From the NCBI RefSeq assembly GCF_000321225.1, contig NW_004450939.1:670171-734170 (forward strand): a stretch of 64,000 nt of DNA, given 5' to 3'. The notes under the pieces were generated by a model. That model worked only from the letters and a program-made list of their open reading frames with translations, made no database searches and had not been told where the DNA came from. The stretch is from Odobenus rosmarus divergens. Taxonomy: Eukaryota > Chordata > Mammalia > Carnivora > Odobenidae. Both the position numbers and the translations under genes were made by a program. Positions within the stretch are counted from its first letter, which is position 1. Every line of letters begins with the position of its first letter. Of the stretch, positions 11,290 to 22,285 are shown in pieces.

Positions 11290-11640
11290 GACCCCAAAGT
11301 CAGTTTCTGCTATGCAGCTTTAGGCACGTTTCCTAACTGCCCTGAAGTCATTTCCTCACCTGTAAGAGAACAATATAACCTAAATTACAATGTTTATAGA
11401 AGGATGGAATTCTAGGGACATAAAGCATGCAGTAAATAAAATTAATCGCTGACGTTTCCTGATCCCTCCTAACATCATATGACAGAAACATCCGCATTTC
11501 CCATCATTGTCACTGTGTATCTTCATGGCCGCTCTGGGAAGCGGGTACTGTTGTTGCCCCATCTCACGGGCTGAAAGGAAGGTTTCTGCCCAAGATTGCA
11601 CAGTGATGGGGGGCAGAGCCTTGACTAGACCAAATCTCTT
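11290..11640. mobile_element. MIR fragments (sense then antisense), tentative
   Basis: Positions 11290-11390 (CTTTAGGCACGTTTCCTAAC, TCACCTGTAAGAGAACAATA) resemble sense MIR. Positions 11465-11640 (GCGGGTACTGTTGTTGCCCC, GCACAGTGATGGGGGGCAGA) resemble antisense MIR. Both are heavily eroded. Confidence 0.45.
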
Positions 11641-12606
11641 TGGACTTCATGGCCCGTGCTTGTAACCCCTGCTTGCTTGTCTCTGTGCCCTTCCCACCCT
11701 CCTACCTCCTGGTGGGGAGCCTCAGGGGAGGCCAGAGGATTTCTCCTTTGGAACAGCCCTTCCAGATCTTTCTTTCCGCTCCAACATGCTTGAGGGGGTG
11801 CAGAGCACTCATAAGTACCAGCAGCCTCCTCGGGAGGACTTTATGAACCTGTTCTCCCAAAGCGTGAGGGCAGGGGAGTCTGGTTTTGGAAGTTACCCCT
11901 GGGGAGTTGGACCTCTTATTCCTGCTAGGATACCTGTGCTTCCAGATCTGCTGCTTTTTCTCCCATCCCCCTCATCCCCACTCCTCATCTGTGTCTCCTG
12001 CGACCAAGATGAAGTATTCTTGCATTAAGACTGTTTTCAAGATTGTGGCCTTACTGGATTGGAAACAGATTTGATGGCTTATGATTATGATAACCAAATT
12101 GATCATTACAGCCTCCTCGACTTCTTTTGTATTGTAAAAGTACTGAAACTTTTTTAAGTGAACTATGAGTAAAACACCCAGTTAAATCACTGACTCTTTT
12201 GGTTATTGCAGTATAATCAACATCAGAAATAAGAAAGGCTGTTTTCTGGATAAAGAAATTAACCTTTTCAGATATTATCTGAGCATTGAAAATGACTAAA
12301 CGACGATTAATGAGATGGGTCGTTTCAGCATCTAAAAAAAGGTCTTTTTAAGTTTCAGGGGATGGGTTTCTTTTTTGAAATAATTTACTTGTCATTGGTT
12401 CACATGTTAAAAATGGACCTCAGAAAATATCAAAATGAAAAAAATAATTTCATTTGCATGCTATAAAGCTTCATTATTTTTAATTGGGAAATTTGGTAGG
12501 GGGCCAGAAAGAACTGGCAAAACATACAAAATTTAAAAGGAGATACTGGCATTTAATTTCAAGTACTGTTTCAACAGAGAGGTTTATCATATATTTTTGG
12601 TAGTTG
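11641..12606. other. Unique intron, nothing recognised
   Basis: The first 400 bp is moderately GC-rich with pyrimidine runs (11960-12000). The rest is AT-rich. Overlapping short frames around 11640-12070 show no coding character. Confidence 0.45.
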
Positions 12607-12845
12607 TATTTTAGTGATTAAGAGCGTAAGCCTTGGAATCAGTCTGACTTGGGCCTGAATCCTCACTTTCCTGCTTATTAAATCTGTGAGCTCAGACATA
12701 TCACTTAACATTCTGAACCTTGATTCTTCCCACCTGTAACGAAGGAACAATACCTACCTCGTAATATTATTGCATCATATGAAATAATACATGCAGAGCA
12801 TCTAGGTAGTACTAACATACTCTTGGCACGTAATAAATGTTTTAT
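12607..12845 (+). mobile_element. MIR, nearly full length, sense
   Basis: It reads TTAGTGATTAAGAGCGTAAG, CTTGGAATCAGTCTGACTTG, CACTTAACATTCTGAACCTT and AATACCTACCTCGTAATATT, then GGCACGTAATAAATGTTTTA. This is the whole MIR order from the tRNA-like head to the L2-like tail. It lies within 270 bp of the GAREM1 acceptor. Confidence 0.8.
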
Positions 12846-13087
12846 TATCCTTGAGTACAATCATTTAGATAAAATGAGGTTTTGAAAATGTCTTCACAGG
12901 TAAGTGGGAAACATTTTTAGGGAATCCTGTGTGCAATTGTCAACTTGTTGTAGAATGCCTTTTTAGTGCTAATTCGGAAGCACGCTTATGTCATCTTGGG
13001 ATGACCTATCAATTTCTGCATTAGTGAAGTCTTAACTATTGAAATTTTATTGCAGAGTATGGAGCAAACAGATGCTAATTCTAGGTT

Positions 13088-13112
13088 TCTTACACTAAAT
13101 TATCTTTTCTAG
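13088..13112 (+). promoter_or_regulatory. Splice acceptor of the GAREM1 exon
   Basis: The stretch is pyrimidine-rich (TCTTACACTAAATTATCTTTTCTAG at its core, with a plausible branch A in ACACTAAAT). It ends in AG immediately before GAGAATGC, where the GAREM1 reading frame begins. The protein match fixes the acceptor, because sequence 5' of this AG does not continue the reading frame. Confidence 0.85.
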
Positions 13113-13253
13113 GAGAATGCATAGAAGGGCTGCGGGAAAACGAATACCTTCTGATTCACTCATGCCGTCAGTGGACCACCATCACTGCCCACAGCCTGGA
13201 GGAGGGACACTACGTCATTGGGCCAAAGATAGAGATTCCAGTACATTATGCAG
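13113..13253 (+). CDS. GAREM1: Internal coding exon of GAREM1 (likely exon 2), CABIT domain segment
   Basis: GAREM1 is a cytoplasmic adaptor that binds GRB2 and SHP2 downstream of the EGF receptor and promotes ERK/MAPK signalling. Its N-terminal half is a CABIT domain, shared with THEMIS. What is seen: a 141-bp open segment, preceded by a pyrimidine-rich acceptor ending TTTTCTAG and followed by the donor CAG|GTACAA. It starts with the last two bases of a glycine codon, so it is phase 1 at both ends. The 46 full codons run from ECIEGLREN through HSCRQWTTITAH and EEGHYVIGPK to EIPVHYA. This is the conserved CABIT block around residues 41-88 of GAREM1 as I remember it. The paralogue GAREM2 differs there (VSERDILL, VTAHTL, DIPLQYPG), so GAREM1 is favoured. 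Compared with remembered human GAREM1, Ile replaces Val after EC and Glu replaces Asp in the REN(D/E)Y motif. There is no frameshift or stop, and the flanks are intron-like, so it looks functional and not like a retrocopy. Other exons of the gene were not found. Confidence 0.93.
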
Positions 13254-13259
13254 GTACAA
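13251..13259 (+). promoter_or_regulatory. Splice donor of the GAREM1 exon
   Basis: The CAG|GTACAA donor closes the exon after the Tyr-Ala codons plus one base of the next glycine codon. This is the phase expected for the GAREM1 junction HYA-G. The sequence beyond it no longer matches the protein. Confidence 0.85.
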
Positions 13260-14855
13260 CTCCCCTCAAGGGGCAAGAAAGGCAGAGGAAGGGACTTGAA
13301 TATGCAAAATTTTTCCTCCTGAATGAGAAAATAAGACTTGTCTATAAACTAGAGTGTGATGACTTAGAAAAAGAAGAATCAAACACGTTTTTTGGTTATC
13401 TGTCAGTGAAAGCTCAGTGTCATTTTGTCATAGGTAATTTCTAATTAATGCATGTAGTTACGTGTGGATTCTTATCAGATATTTATAAAATGAACACTTT
13501 ACAAACACAAAGAGTGTCTCTGTCGTCTTGGGATGGCAAGCAGTATCTGAGCTGCAGTGTCTGAATAACCCTGGGCACCACATTGGTGTTGCTTTTGGGA
13601 ATGGCTTTACAAGATGCCATTTTGCCTGTGAGCATTGTGGTCTGGCTTTAAAAATAACAGATTGGAAGCTCAGATACCTGGCCATGGCCCTCTTTGCAAC
13701 AAGGCACTTGGAATACAGGTAACTGAGATACCCTCACTGCTTTCGTTACTAAATCAGGGTGGGAGTGGCCATTTCGCCTCACTTTGAACACCATTCAGTT
13801 CAACAGTGCCACTGAGCCAACTTTTACTGAGTACGTCCTATGTGTCAGTGCTGTCTAGGAGTTCAGGATAACATCTAGTGGCTTGAATACAGTTTCAGCA
13901 GTGCTGGCTTATAAACGCAGTATAAAAAAAACCAAACATGTTATCCTATATTTGTATCTGTGGCTTATAGATCATTATGTAAAGGATCTTGATTTTTTTT
14001 TCTCTATAATTATTCTTATTAAAAAAAATTATAAGAAAGAATGTCTCTAGCCTGGAACTTTGTCCCCTAGAATTATATTTGCTGACCATAGGAGTCGCGT
14101 TCATGGAAAAAGGAGGAACATATAGCTGCAGAAAGTATTAAAACTGACAACTGTTGGATTGGGAATCAGGCCAAAGGGACCAGAGAACAAGACAAACCTT
14201 CTGGCCTGCCCAGTCTCTCCTGTCAGGGGGTCCCGTGACAGGTGAGATCTTTGCTATTTTTAGGAGGCCCAAACTCCCGGTGCCTGTCTTTTGTGGAAAA
14301 CTGTAAAGGAAGGTGTAAGATTGTGCTTCATCATATATGCAATTTTACCGGATGTACCGTGTTCTTCTCGTAGTAGATTGAGTTTTTGGTCTTTCCCCTG
14401 ACCCCACTATGAATAGCTTATCAATGCGGTCTTTGGTCCTTAGCTTAAATCTCCTTAGAGACTCCAAACTGCCACCAGACTCGTTGGCTTATTTCTCAAA
14501 ACCCCTGGGGCTGGTTCCAATCGGCTTCTCTACACGTACCTTTTCTACTCTGGAGAGCGAACCTTCCATCTAGCGAGATGGGTTGCCTCACTGTTGGCTG
14601 GACATACTGGCTCCTTTTCCATTTACGCCATTCCCAGGCCGGCGTGGCCTTCCTCAGCCTTGCTCTTATTCGGGGCCTGTCCTTGTATCAGGAGGGTGCG
14701 GGCATCCCTGCTATGCCCGTGGAGTCTCCACGTGTATTTATGGTGTCTCACATTCATTTGGCACAGGCCCCCGTCTTCATTCAGTTACCTTTTCCTGGAT
14801 AGACACATAACTTCACTTGCTCGTTGGGACTGTACATTCCTCAACAAGTGAGCCC
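13254..14855. other. Unique intron just after the exon, nothing recognised
   Basis: No repeat family was recognised. A 64-codon frame (13528-13722) is followed by a donor-like CAG|GTAACT but has no acceptor, and three overlapping frames at 14578-14851 look like chance. AT-rich runs occur at 13990-14030. Confidence 0.45.
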
Positions 14856-15075
14856 AATTCTTTTTTATTTTAACTTTAAAAGAAAATTTAATTCTAGCGT
14901 GGTTAATATACAGTGTTATGTGAGTTTCAGGTGTGCAATATAGTGACTCAGCAATTCCATGTATGACTCAGTGCTCATCATGATAAGTGCGCTCTTCATC
15001 CCCTTCACCTGCGTCACCCACCCCCTCCCACCTCTCCTCTGGTGACCCGACTGCTTGTTCTCTATAGTTAAGACA
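14856..15075 (-). mobile_element. L1 3'UTR fragment, antisense
   Basis: TTTAACTTTAAAAGAAAATT, GTTAATATACAGTGTTATGT, GGTGTGCAATATAGTGACTC, CAGTGCTCATCATGATAAG and CACCCACCCCCTCCCACCTC match the reverse complement of a carnivore L1 3'UTR. The copy at 33889 shows the same opening. Confidence 0.75.
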
Positions 15076-15157
15076 GTGAGACCAATTCTCAAAAGCCTTT
15101 GTGAATCCTTTGGATCTATACACAAAAGATAGAATTCTTTATTGCTATAGATTCTTG

Positions 15158-15325
15158 ATCTAGGGAACTCAAACTTGGCTACACATTGGAATGTCCTAGA
15201 GAGCTTTAAAAATGACCAGTGCCCAGATTCCATCTCCAGAGGTTCTGCTGTACCTAGTCTTGAGTGTGAGCTGGGCATCAGGATTTTAAATTATATAGTT
15301 AAATTATGCAGCCAGGGCTGGGACC
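15158..15325. mobile_element. MER20-like hAT DNA transposon relic
   Basis: AACTCAAACTTGGCTACACA, TTGGAATGTCCTAGAGAGCT, CAGATTCCATCTCCAGAGGT, TGGGCATCAGGATTTTAAAT and GCTGGGACCCACTG follow the order of a MER20-type element, including both outer ends. Confidence 0.55.
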
Positions 15326-15539
15326 CACTGTTCTGGGGTGCATATTCACAGTGTCAGAAGAAAAGATTTCCCCAAGAATTTGTGTTTTATTGTCTTGAAC
15401 TTTTTTTTATTAACAGCCATTCAGCTTCCACTAGGAAGAAAGATACGGTATGTTCAACAGCTTACTCTTTATCTATAAGGAAGGTGATGGTACACTTAAC
15501 AGGGAAACCGGACCCCAGAGGGGAGGTGGGTGGGGGGAT

Positions 15540-15690
15540 GGATTAAACAAGTGAGGAGGAAAGGAGTGCACTTGTCATGATGAGCACTGGGTGATGTGTG
15601 GAAGTGTTGAATCACTAGATTGTATACCTGAAACTAATATAACGCCGTATGTTAACTATACTGGAATTAAAATAAAAAATTAAAAAGAAA
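15540..15690 (+). mobile_element. L1 3'UTR tail, sense
   Basis: GTCATGATGAGCACTGGGTG, ATCACTAGATTGTATACCTG and AAACTAATATAACGCCGTAT lead into GGAATTAAAATAAAAAATTA. This is a typical carnivore L1 3' end with an A-rich tail. It lies about 0.5 kb from an antisense L1 3' end (14856-15075). Confidence 0.8.
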
Positions 15691-15821
15691 AGAAAGTGAT
15701 ACTTTTTTTAAATGAAAATTTGAGGTGCCAAGACTAAAAGGAAACATGGACTCTAAGATCATACCACCTCACATGAAAGGAAAGAAAATATCTTAAAGGG
15801 AAAAAAACCTTGAAATAGGAC

Positions 15822-16075
15822 TGTCTTAGTTCAGGCTGCTATAACAAATACCGTAGATGGGGGAGATTATAAACAGTTCATCTCGCACAGTTCTGGAGGC
15901 AGGAAGGATCCAGGGTCTGGTGAGGCTGGCTGCTTGGTTTGCAGGTGGTGGTCTTCTCGCTCCGTGCTCACTTGGTGGAGCGAGAATTCCACCTTCTCTC
16001 TCCTGCCTCTTCTGATAAGGGCACTAATCAATCCCATTCCTGAGGATTACTTTGTGATGGCTAGGACATTTGAAA
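15822..16075 (-). mobile_element. MaLR-type (MLT1-like) LTR, antisense, truncated
   Basis: It begins TGTCTTAGTTCAGGCTGCTA and continues CAGTTCTGGAGGCAGGAAGG and GATAAGGGCACTAATCAATC. This is the same order as the fuller antisense copies at 26435 and 45666. The distal end is lost. It is an old ERVL-MaLR solo LTR with no internal genes. Confidence 0.6.
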
Positions 16076-18529
16076 GGAGGAGTGGTCCTTCTCTAAACCT
16101 CCCCACCCCCATCCTTGTTGCAGCTATTGATTTCTGTCTGATTCGATGTTTACCATGAAGGTGGTAGAACGGCCCATTTCTAACCAGACTCCGCTGTTAA
16201 TTCCTTCCTTTGTCTTTGTACGGCAAGGAGAGCTTTTCCTTCTCTCCCATTTATTTATTTACTTACCTATTATGGAATTATGGATTGTTATGTCATTCTA
16301 TTCCTGTCCTTATTTATTTGGATGTTCAGATTGTCCCAGACTTAGCCATTTGGGTCCAGCTGGCCCATGTATCTCTGTGACATGCTCTCCCTTCATTTTT
16401 CCAAGCAGCTCCTTCTTTTATGGCAGAGGTAGCAACCATTCTTTCCCTCAGGGCCCCTGCACTGTCCTGCTCCAGGCAACGCTCCTCACTCTGTGTAAAT
16501 CGTGTCCCTTGGAGTTGTGTAGTGCACAGCCTGGGCAGCAGTATGCCGCTCTATTCATGTGTATTCCAGCATGTAAGAAAACTCAGCATTTTTAGGAAAT
16601 CACAATTCAGAGCGCCTTTCCCATATTCTTCATCAGAAATTTTCATGAAATTCCTCATGTGAAAAGAAATAATTTCATAAAACTTTGAGAAAAGATAAAT
16701 GTGACTTGAACTTCTTCTGAGAGCCATGCTCTGATATGGTGGTAATAAGAGTTGCCTTATTCTGAATTCTAAAATTGTTAGATGTGCTTTGGGAAAAAAA
16801 GAAAGACCTTCCCTCATTCTGGCAAAATAAGTTTTTCATTTTGGATAAGAAAGAGTTTTCTTGGTATAACAAACAATTGATTCCGAGAGAGAGAATGTGT
16901 TCAGTCAGCATCACATATTTTGCTAACAGTGGAAAAATCGCTCAAGAAAAATTGGCATAGTGTTGAGAAAAGCGATGGCTGCTTTCACACAAGTTTTACT
17001 CAGAAGGCATCACAAATAAATTGTTTCTAAACTTTCTAACTTTCCACTGCACCAAAAGGGCAAAGATTTCCTAAGGAACATACAATGAAGAACTCAGAAT
17101 GTTTCTACATTCTGCATACTCAGACCATGTAAATTACTGCTTGGCACTTCATCAGAGACTGCTGCTCATTCACCCGGCATGCATTCCTCCCACTACACCC
17201 CCCACCCCCCGCCCCGTCTTTCCTGCTGACATACTAAACCAAAAACCAAATCTATTTAAAAAAATTTTTTTAAAGCCAAGTGCGACTTCATTATAGCCAA
17301 GATTTTCTAAAGATGAATGATTTTCACTTTACAATTCATGTTTCTGCTCATCAGATTCCTTTGTCTCTGCAGCTCTGAGGGGTCCATCAGGCAGACATAA
17401 GGTGGTTACTGTGGAAGCTCCTACCTCAGGATTCCTTATTTATGCCGACCCCTTCTAGGGCATTCAACCAAATTCAGTACTCACAATTTGACTTTTTTTT
17501 TTCCTCTAAAACTAATATAAACTTCAGGCTTCCCCAAAACCTGGATATGCGTGCCATTGCCTCTGGAATTTCATTTACCTTCCTACGCTCTGTGTTCCCA
17601 ATCTATGGAAAGGAGATTTACTTAGGTGATGTCATGAAGATACTTTGTGATCTAACTTATGTCAGTGACTCAATGCCGTGCCCGGCATGTAATTGAGCAC
17701 TAATCAGTGTTACCTCCTTGTTATCACCTCTCATGAGAGCCATCCCCAAAAAGCTATCTATAAAGACAAAGCTTGGAGAAACCAAATGGATCAGAATGGG
17801 ATGTATCTGTGTGTCTCGGGTCCCCCCCATTTGAGAAGTAGTGGGATTCTGCCTGGGTTTATGAAAATCTAAATCATCTGATGGGACGCTTGCTGTCATC
17901 ATGGGTGAACAGATTGCTACTGGAACATAAGCATCAGAGAGAAACGTCAGCCACGTTTGGCTTCTATTTTTAAATTCTCATCCTCCTGCAAATCCGGTGA
18001 ATCTATAACAAGCAAAAATGATCTCAGTACTTCCTTACTAGCTACAGTATGTACAGAAATAAATTACACTGGAGCACAAGCTTAGTAGATTTGCTTATGA
18101 AGTCTGCAGGGCTCTTACTCAGCGAGCACCTGGATTTCTGTTGGCAGTCGCCTGTTTTTAAAAATGTGGGTGTGCAGTCTGTCTCTCAGGCAAAATTATA
18201 GTAATGTGGTATCTACATAACCTTGAAGTGTAATTACTGAACAAAAGGAAAGGTCGAAACAAGCTAATTTTATTCTCCTGGGTTGCAAGTTTAATTAGCA
18301 TGAATCATCCATTTACAAAAGTAACTACTAGCATTGAACAACACTTTGTGTACTTTCTGTATTACATGAGATAAAGCCTATGTGTTAAAATGGAAATAGT
18401 CAAAGTTTCTCTCAAAAAGGCCTACGGACTAACAAAGTATGCCAAGGAACATTATCCCAGCCAGTTTTGCCAGTGATAAATATTAGATACTTAAGAAATA
18501 ACCACTTTCATTAATTGAATCTTTAGATC
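16076..18529. other. Intron, largely unique
   Basis: Around 16240-16500 the text (GGATGTTCAGATTGTCCCAG) resembles a dispersed repeat that I cannot name. Around 17190 there is a C-rich run (CACCCCCCACCCCCCGCCCC). The 149-codon frame at 16146-16595 falls over the repeat-like text and has no recognisable domain. The rest is plain AT-rich intron. Confidence 0.4.
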
Positions 18530-18790
18530 ACAGTTAGCATAAATCACTAAAATTTATTTAGTGCTAACTATTACCTAGACACTTTGTTAACTCAACATTT
18601 TACTTTTATTTCTTCATGTATCTTTCACAACAAACCCAGGAAGTGGGTTCTATTATTCCCTGCATTTTTCATAGGTACAAATTGAAGTTCAAAGATGTTA
18701 AGGGTCTTGTAATATTACACAGCTAGGAAGTGTGATTTGAACCCAGGATATATGGCTCCAGAGCCTGCTTCCCTCACTGCTATTGCCTGG
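18530..18790 (-). mobile_element. MIR, antisense
   Basis: AAGTGGGTTCTATTATTCCC, ATACACAGCTAGGAAGTGTG preceded by GTCTTGTAAT, then TTGAACCCAGGATATATGGC and CAGAGCCTGC. This is the classic reverse-complement MIR order. Confidence 0.72.
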
Positions 18791-21639
18791 AAAGTGCTAG
18801 AAGGCACTGTCCACACGTAAGGCGTTCTAACCATTGTACAGAAGAGAGAGCTATTAGAATTAGCCAGTAAGGTGAAGAACGCTCTTTCACTTTCCTCTCC
18901 TTTCACACAGAGCTCACCGCTTATATTCTGACTCTAGGGGAAAATTAAGTAAATATATATTTATCTTGACCTTTTCCAGATTTGTAAGTCATCTGCAAAC
19001 AGGTAACATTCCCATCTCTGAATAAATTACCAGGAAGAAGCAAAGGCAGGAGAGCTTCCCGGGGAGCTCCTTGGACTTGGAGAGGGCAACGCATGGTAGC
19101 CTGCTGGGAGCAGGGAGGTTGAGGCCTGGAGAAAGCATGTTGTAAGTGTGGTGAGGGAAACTGTCCGTCTTTAGAGGGGTGCTGTCAGTGAATAAAAGCA
19201 AGGCAGTTAGATAACAAAGGCGGTGAAAATGAGTGGAAGAGCAAGCAAGGAGCAACTACTCTTATCAAGAGGTATTAACAAGGAGCCAAGAGAGAGGACA
19301 TAAGAGCCAAAAGTTTCTAATACTCACTTTTAAGAATAATGAATTCTGAAGAATCTAGGCTAGGAGGCATGATTCAGAAGAGAAAAGAGGGGGAGACTAT
19401 TTAAGTAATATAATAGCCCAGTGTCTGGGAAATTGTCCTTGTCATTTTTTTCTTCCTTGAAAGGTATTTGTTCTCTCTTTCCCTCCACTTCTTTACTTCA
19501 TGAAGTAAATGTTGTAGCTGTTTTACTAACGTAGATTTATAGTCAGAGCTTAGGTGGATGTTCTCTTTGGGCAATTACCCTGACACTTGAACTCAAAGCA
19601 AGGATAAAGAAATCATGTAAGCATCTACCTTTGAGAGAAAGGATGACTCAAGGACTATCACCAACCTCTGGTGGAGCTTTCTAGTCTCACTTCTCAATGC
19701 TTAAGAAAAATAACCCCAGGAAATGTAAGTATGAATGATACTCGGGAGGAGATGATTTTAGGAAATTATTTTGATTTTGTTAGGGGTGATACCAGTTTTA
19801 TAGTTATGAGGAAGATATCATTGTTTTTTAGAGGTACATACTGAATTACTTAAGGGGAAATGTGATTATAATTTACAAAATGCTTCAGCTAAAACAAACA
19901 TAAAAATAGATTAATATAAGACAAGCTGTTAAAATTGTTCAGTTTTGGTGAAGAGTAAATGCGGTATTCATTACCCCAATTTTCTATGTTTGAAAATGTT
20001 TGTAATAAAAAGCACTGTGACTTGCCAACCATTAGCAAAGTTAATTGTGATATAAAACTCTTAAGTGGTTTCCCCACCAAAACACTCTGCCTCAATCCTT
20101 GAGTCTTATTTATAGTCTTTGGTAATTTCTACCGGGGTGAAAGTTCAGCTTTCACCGGGTGGTTTTGTTCTGGTGTTGAGTGCTTGTGGAAGCAACCCAG
20201 TTAAAGGTGAACTTGGGAAGAAATGATTCCATTTTCACAGTATGGTAGCACCATCCAACTCATGGCTTCCCAAGGAGACTTGATTGCTCTCAGCAGGGAC
20301 CGGTTTCCAGGGAGTGCCCAAGTTGGTGGTGGTGATTTAAGTAAAAGGGTTAATGGAGTGTGTGTAAGATTTGGGGAAGAAAAGGAAACATTTTTTTATG
20401 AGTTTCTTCTTAAAATAAGAGCCTTACAGGAGATAGGGAAAGGGGAAATGTGTGAGCAAATTCAGTGGAGAGCTATTTGGTGTCATACCGTGTGACTTCT
20501 CTTGATCTATAAAGCTAGTAAAAGGTCTTTAATAAAACCTTGAGAATCCCTCGATTGCTATTTTCACATTTCAGCCTGTTTATGCTCCTTGTAAATCATA
20601 CACTGACTCTACAAGTAGAAAATCTAGGATCAAAAAACAAAACAAAAAAACCCCCAGGCACAAAACTGGGTTGGTGTTTGGGGTTTAAAACTCCTGGACT
20701 GCTCTTTTCTAGACCTTTTTTTCTTGTATGTTGGTATTGCATGGAAAGTTGGTACTTGAATGGGATACCTCCAGTTCAAGTATAATTTAACCTATGAGAT
20801 AATGCGATTAACATCAGGTGGAAAGTTTGAACAAGCTTCCTGAAACCACACTGTTAATGGAGTGTTTATAGCATGGGCGGGGATGGGCTTGTCTCACTTC
20901 ATAATTTGATTTCCATGTTGGATTTGTACCTCTAAATGAGTGCAACTCTTTTTTTAAAAGGTGACCTTTTGAAAGGTTCCTTTTCAGCTTTGAGGAATTG
21001 CTTTGAGTTTTGTTTTTTTTTTTCCTTTGAGGAAAACAGACTACAATCATGATTGTAGTGCTGGTCAAACTTCCTGAAGTCCCTCCACTCTGTTGCTTAG
21101 AACTGAAATCACTTACCTTTATGAGTCATCCTCTGTGAGGTAGTGTGCTGGCCTTCTGTTAAACTGCTTCCCCATTTGGGAAGCTGTCAGGTGCATTCTA
21201 CACAGAAAAACAAGGAACCACGTGGACCAGGCCGACTTTTCTGACATTTAGGGCAAGAGGAGAGATGATTCAGACACATCCATGTGTGTTTTTAGTAAAG
21301 TATACATTACCGGGTCCTCCGACTTGCTAGGACTGGTTTATAGAACATCCTGGGGTTTGTCCCCAAGAGTGAATCAGGCCAATGAGAGAGCATGAGACAA
21401 GCAAAATAAACACAGAGCTTTTATTTTCTAGATGTTAGAAATCATTGTAGGTAAATGAAATGCTGTGAGCACATAGGCTTTTGAAATATTCCATTTCTCC
21501 CCTCCTGTCTTGGCATTCTGTGAGTTTAATACTCAGTGGCAGTTATGTTCTTCTTTACAGCTCTTCATTCCATTTCATCATCTTGGCTTGCTTACTTCTA
21601 GCAATAAAGCTAGTCACCTTGGGTGGGAATTTTAGCTCT
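18791..21639. other. Unique intron, nothing recognised apart from a small hairpin
   Basis: It holds a perfect 8-bp inverted repeat at 20136-20156. I found no SINE, no L1 and no convincing coding frame. Confidence 0.45.
20136..20156. repeat. Short perfect inverted repeat
   Basis: GGTGAAAG, a 5-base loop TTCAG, then CTTTCACC. The 8-bp stem would form a small RNA hairpin on either strand. No T-run follows and no known RNA family is recognised. Confidence 0.8.
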
Positions 21640-22285
21640 CATCCACCTCTTTACCCCTAAAGTAATTGTGTGCCCTATGTTGCTGATGCTGTCTCCATGG
21701 TCCCTGTCAAAGCTGCTCCCCTTTCCCAACTACCCTCACCGGGTCTCACCTGCTCCGAAGACCCAAGAGTCTCCTCTCCTCCTCCAGTCAATCTTCGGTG
21801 CTATTGGCAAGTTATTTTTCCCCCATTATGGCTCTGTTACTTGACCACTGGCCAGGACTTTTCAGAGGTGTCCCCACATGAGTACAGACTCTTGTCCAAC
21901 ACAGAGCCTTTCCGAGGCCTGGCGTCCATTGAACTATGGGCTCCACTGTCCAGTACATGCCCCCGCCCCCACTGGGTGCCAACTCCCCTGGGCTGTTGGT
22001 TGTTCCTCAGGCCCCCGCTGCCTGGCCTTTCCCCTTGCTGTTTCTGGTGGTTGGAGGTCTCATACATCAGAGTCACCACGCAACTGTGAAATCCTACCTC
22101 AAACACCACCTTCCTCAAGAAGCTTTTCCTAATTTTCCACACCGTATATAGAGACAAGGGTTTTCCTCTTCCTTCCATTTGGGAATCCCTATAACAGATT
22201 GTGCCCAAGAGTGTTTTCATCGTGCTCTTTTTCGCTCTGCTAAAGACTCCTTGTGGGCAGTCCTGTTATATCACAAGCCTGACAA
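21640..22285 (+). mobile_element. L2 3' part, sense
   Basis: AATCCTACCTCAAACACCAC, CTTCCTCAAGAAGCTTTTCC, ATAACAGATTGTGCCCAAGA and GACTCCTTGTGGGCAGTCCT follow the order of the L2 3' end. It explains the cluster of overlapping 70-139 codon frames here, which are not genes. Confidence 0.5.

Larger units (their letters stand above)
1..13112 (+). other. GAREM1: GAREM1 intron upstream of the recognised exon (3' part)
   Basis: This is assigned as intron because it lies immediately upstream of the GAREM1 acceptor and contains no other coding exon that I recognise. It is filled with interspersed repeats listed separately (L1, SINEC, MIR, L2, MER20) and AT-rich unique sequence. Its 5' end lies outside the window. 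Confidence 0.75.

Noticed and set aside
13528..13722. 64-codon frame followed by a donor-like CAG|GTAACT, 275 bp after the GAREM1 exon
   Set aside because: There is no pyrimidine-rich acceptor upstream, the stop codon falls across the donor, and nothing matches GAREM1. It may be a cryptic site but is not supportable as an exon.
21670..22220. Overlapping 70-139 codon frames on both strands
   Set aside because: They lie over an L2-like, GC-richer repeat where stop codons are scarce. No domain was recognised.
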